From Symbiodinium microadriaticum (lineage: Eukaryota > Sar > Dinophyceae > Suessiales > Symbiodiniaceae), in contig LSRX01000286.1 in assembly GCA_001939145.1 (NCBI GenBank), positions 493,387 through 557,386 of the forward strand: a stretch of DNA of 64,000 nt. Reading direction: 5' to 3'. This document shows, in pieces, positions 62,945 to 64,000 of this stretch. A model generated the notes under the pieces. It was not told where the DNA came from. It searched no databases and worked only from the letters and a program-made list of their open reading frames with translations. A program made the position numbers and the translations under genes. Position 1 is the stretch's first letter. Every line of letters begins with the position of its first letter.

Positions 62945-63028
62945 CCCATGGGCTCCATCGTCGTTCCTTTAAGGGATTACCTTATAGGATCCTAAGCCAC
63001 AAAAAGGAACTACTTTGGAGCCTACGGG
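62945..63028. mobile_element. Palindromic element PAL-B5
   Basis: TA|CCCATGGGCTCCATCGTCG at the left, ACTACTTTGGAGCCTACGGG at the right; centre reduced. Confidence 0.7.
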
Positions 63029-64000
63029 CCTTTAAAGGACGGGTCCTATACCCCTGGTACTATGAATCCCTATATGGTATATGAACATAAAACCCTCTCG
63101 GGGTTCATTTCGTCCCTAAGGTTTGCTGAGGCCTTGAAGGGATTCACATATAAGTGCTTTAAGGCCTATAAGTATATACAATGTGGGCACATGGGGCCTT
63201 AGGGAAGCAGGAATACCACACTGCATTACTGTTGTCTTAGATGTGGAATCCTTGTTATTATTACGTACTAAGTTACTGGCAGGGGGGGTTGATCATGCCA
63301 AAACTTTGAACGCAACTACACCAACGTCATGTGACCTTCAGCTACGGAACCTTTGGAGTTGTGGTGCCCCTGAAGCAACCCCAACCGCTGAGTGAAGACG
63401 CAGATGCTTCCCCCTTATATGATACATAGAGAGGTAAACTAACAGCTTCTGGAGTAAGCAAAATTAACTACAAAGAGAAAGTACATGATATTCCCGTACA
63501 TAAGTAACCATAAGTTCTTGAACAGCATCTGCGGTGTACAAATAACAACTGGGAATCTTAATTTTGCAATTCTCGAGCCATACACCCTTTTGTTTACTAC
63601 GTAAACCCTAAACCCCCAACCCTAAACCCTAAAGCAACACCCCAAACCCTAAGCCCTTTCATGCTAAACCTGAACCCTAAGCCCTTAACCCGCTTCTCTG
63701 AAACCTCAGCCCTCTCCCCTTCATTACAGGCCTACCTACTGTACCTCTTAGAAGACTTATATTAAGAAACATCTTAAGGGGGAACCCTAAAACCAAAGGG
63801 TGCAGGTAAGTCCCCATACCTTCAACCCTAAACCCCCTCTCCTAGGACCCACGCCCGATTCCTATACCTAAACCCTAAACCCTTAAGACGACATGAACCC
63901 TAACAGGGTTTAAGGTTCACATACCATGTAATGTGACGGCCCTTTTAGTAATTGGGGGGTATTTAATGCGTTTTTTTTCCTTATTCAAGCCGGGACCAAA
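63029..64000. other. Terminal spacer
   Basis: PAL-K2 remnant at 63062-63118, CCCTAAA clusters at 63602-63690 and 63825-63885. No gene in the rest. Confidence 0.55.

Noticed and set aside
1-64000. True chromosome end (telomere)
   Set aside because: Heptamer runs are short, degenerate, on both strands and internal; neither window edge ends in a long uniform array.
1-64000. Spliced-leader RNA gene or 5S rRNA
   Set aside because: No intact spliced-leader sequence or recognisable 5S internal promoter was seen; only the weak relic near 35978.

Overview
This is nuclear DNA from a eukaryote, most likely a dinoflagellate (moderately confident). Three things point there. Short interstitial runs of the TTTAGGG telomere heptamer occur on both strands throughout. 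A Ty1/copia-type element carries unusual accessory domains of a kind I associate with dinoflagellate copies. The one clear host gene has no visible intron. A chromerid or another TTTAGGG-telomere eukaryote is not excluded. I saw no rRNA, convincing tRNA, CRISPR array or bacterial-style operon. There are two real assembly gaps (12355-12512, 53781-53827) and three single N bases (6729, 16933, 50026).

Layout. Nearly all of 1-18.8 kb, 27.3-34.8 kb and 37.8-64 kb is non-coding mosaic: unrelated 50-500 bp fragments, clusters of degenerate TTTAGGG or CCCTAAA repeats that switch strand, microsatellites, and short palindromic elements. I sorted the palindromes by eye into families, named PAL-A to PAL-O here. 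Each is about 75-130 bp with 20-35 bp inverted termini meeting near the centre. Most families have termini abutted by the dinucleotide TA, and several start TA|CCC and end GGG|TA. They look like MITEs (short non-autonomous transposons). Two PAL-A copies and one PAL-E composite also sit between longer direct repeats. This multi-family set is the main candidate for an undescribed system.

Two islands are free of this mosaic. (1) 18884-27251 is a Ty1/copia-order LTR retrotransposon. Its parts in order are: 217 bp LTR, a primer-binding site resembling the complement of an initiator-tRNA end, gag with CCHC knuckle and an aspartic-protease-like C-terminus, a small overlapping ORF with a GRF-type zinc finger, a long ORF with a 2OG-Fe(II) oxygenase-like domain and an HHCC/DDE integrase, then reverse transcriptase and RNase H broken by two in-frame TGA codons and a frame change, and a 3' LTR. 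The terminal direct repeat is 393 bp and looks identical on both sides; it includes the 3' end of pol as well as the LTR. (2) 34.8-37.8 kb holds an uninterrupted 453-codon major-facilitator gene of the phosphate:H+ symporter type.

A few GC-richer open fragments (12837-12957, 30843-30950, 38823-39068, 41862-42135, 52181-52533 and others) look like isolated exons or exon debris between repeats. One contains an ankyrin-like motif next to a PAL-F element. No pathway links the genes: the window reads as one host transporter gene and one recent retrotransposon in a matrix built by palindromic transposons and scattered telomere-like repeats.
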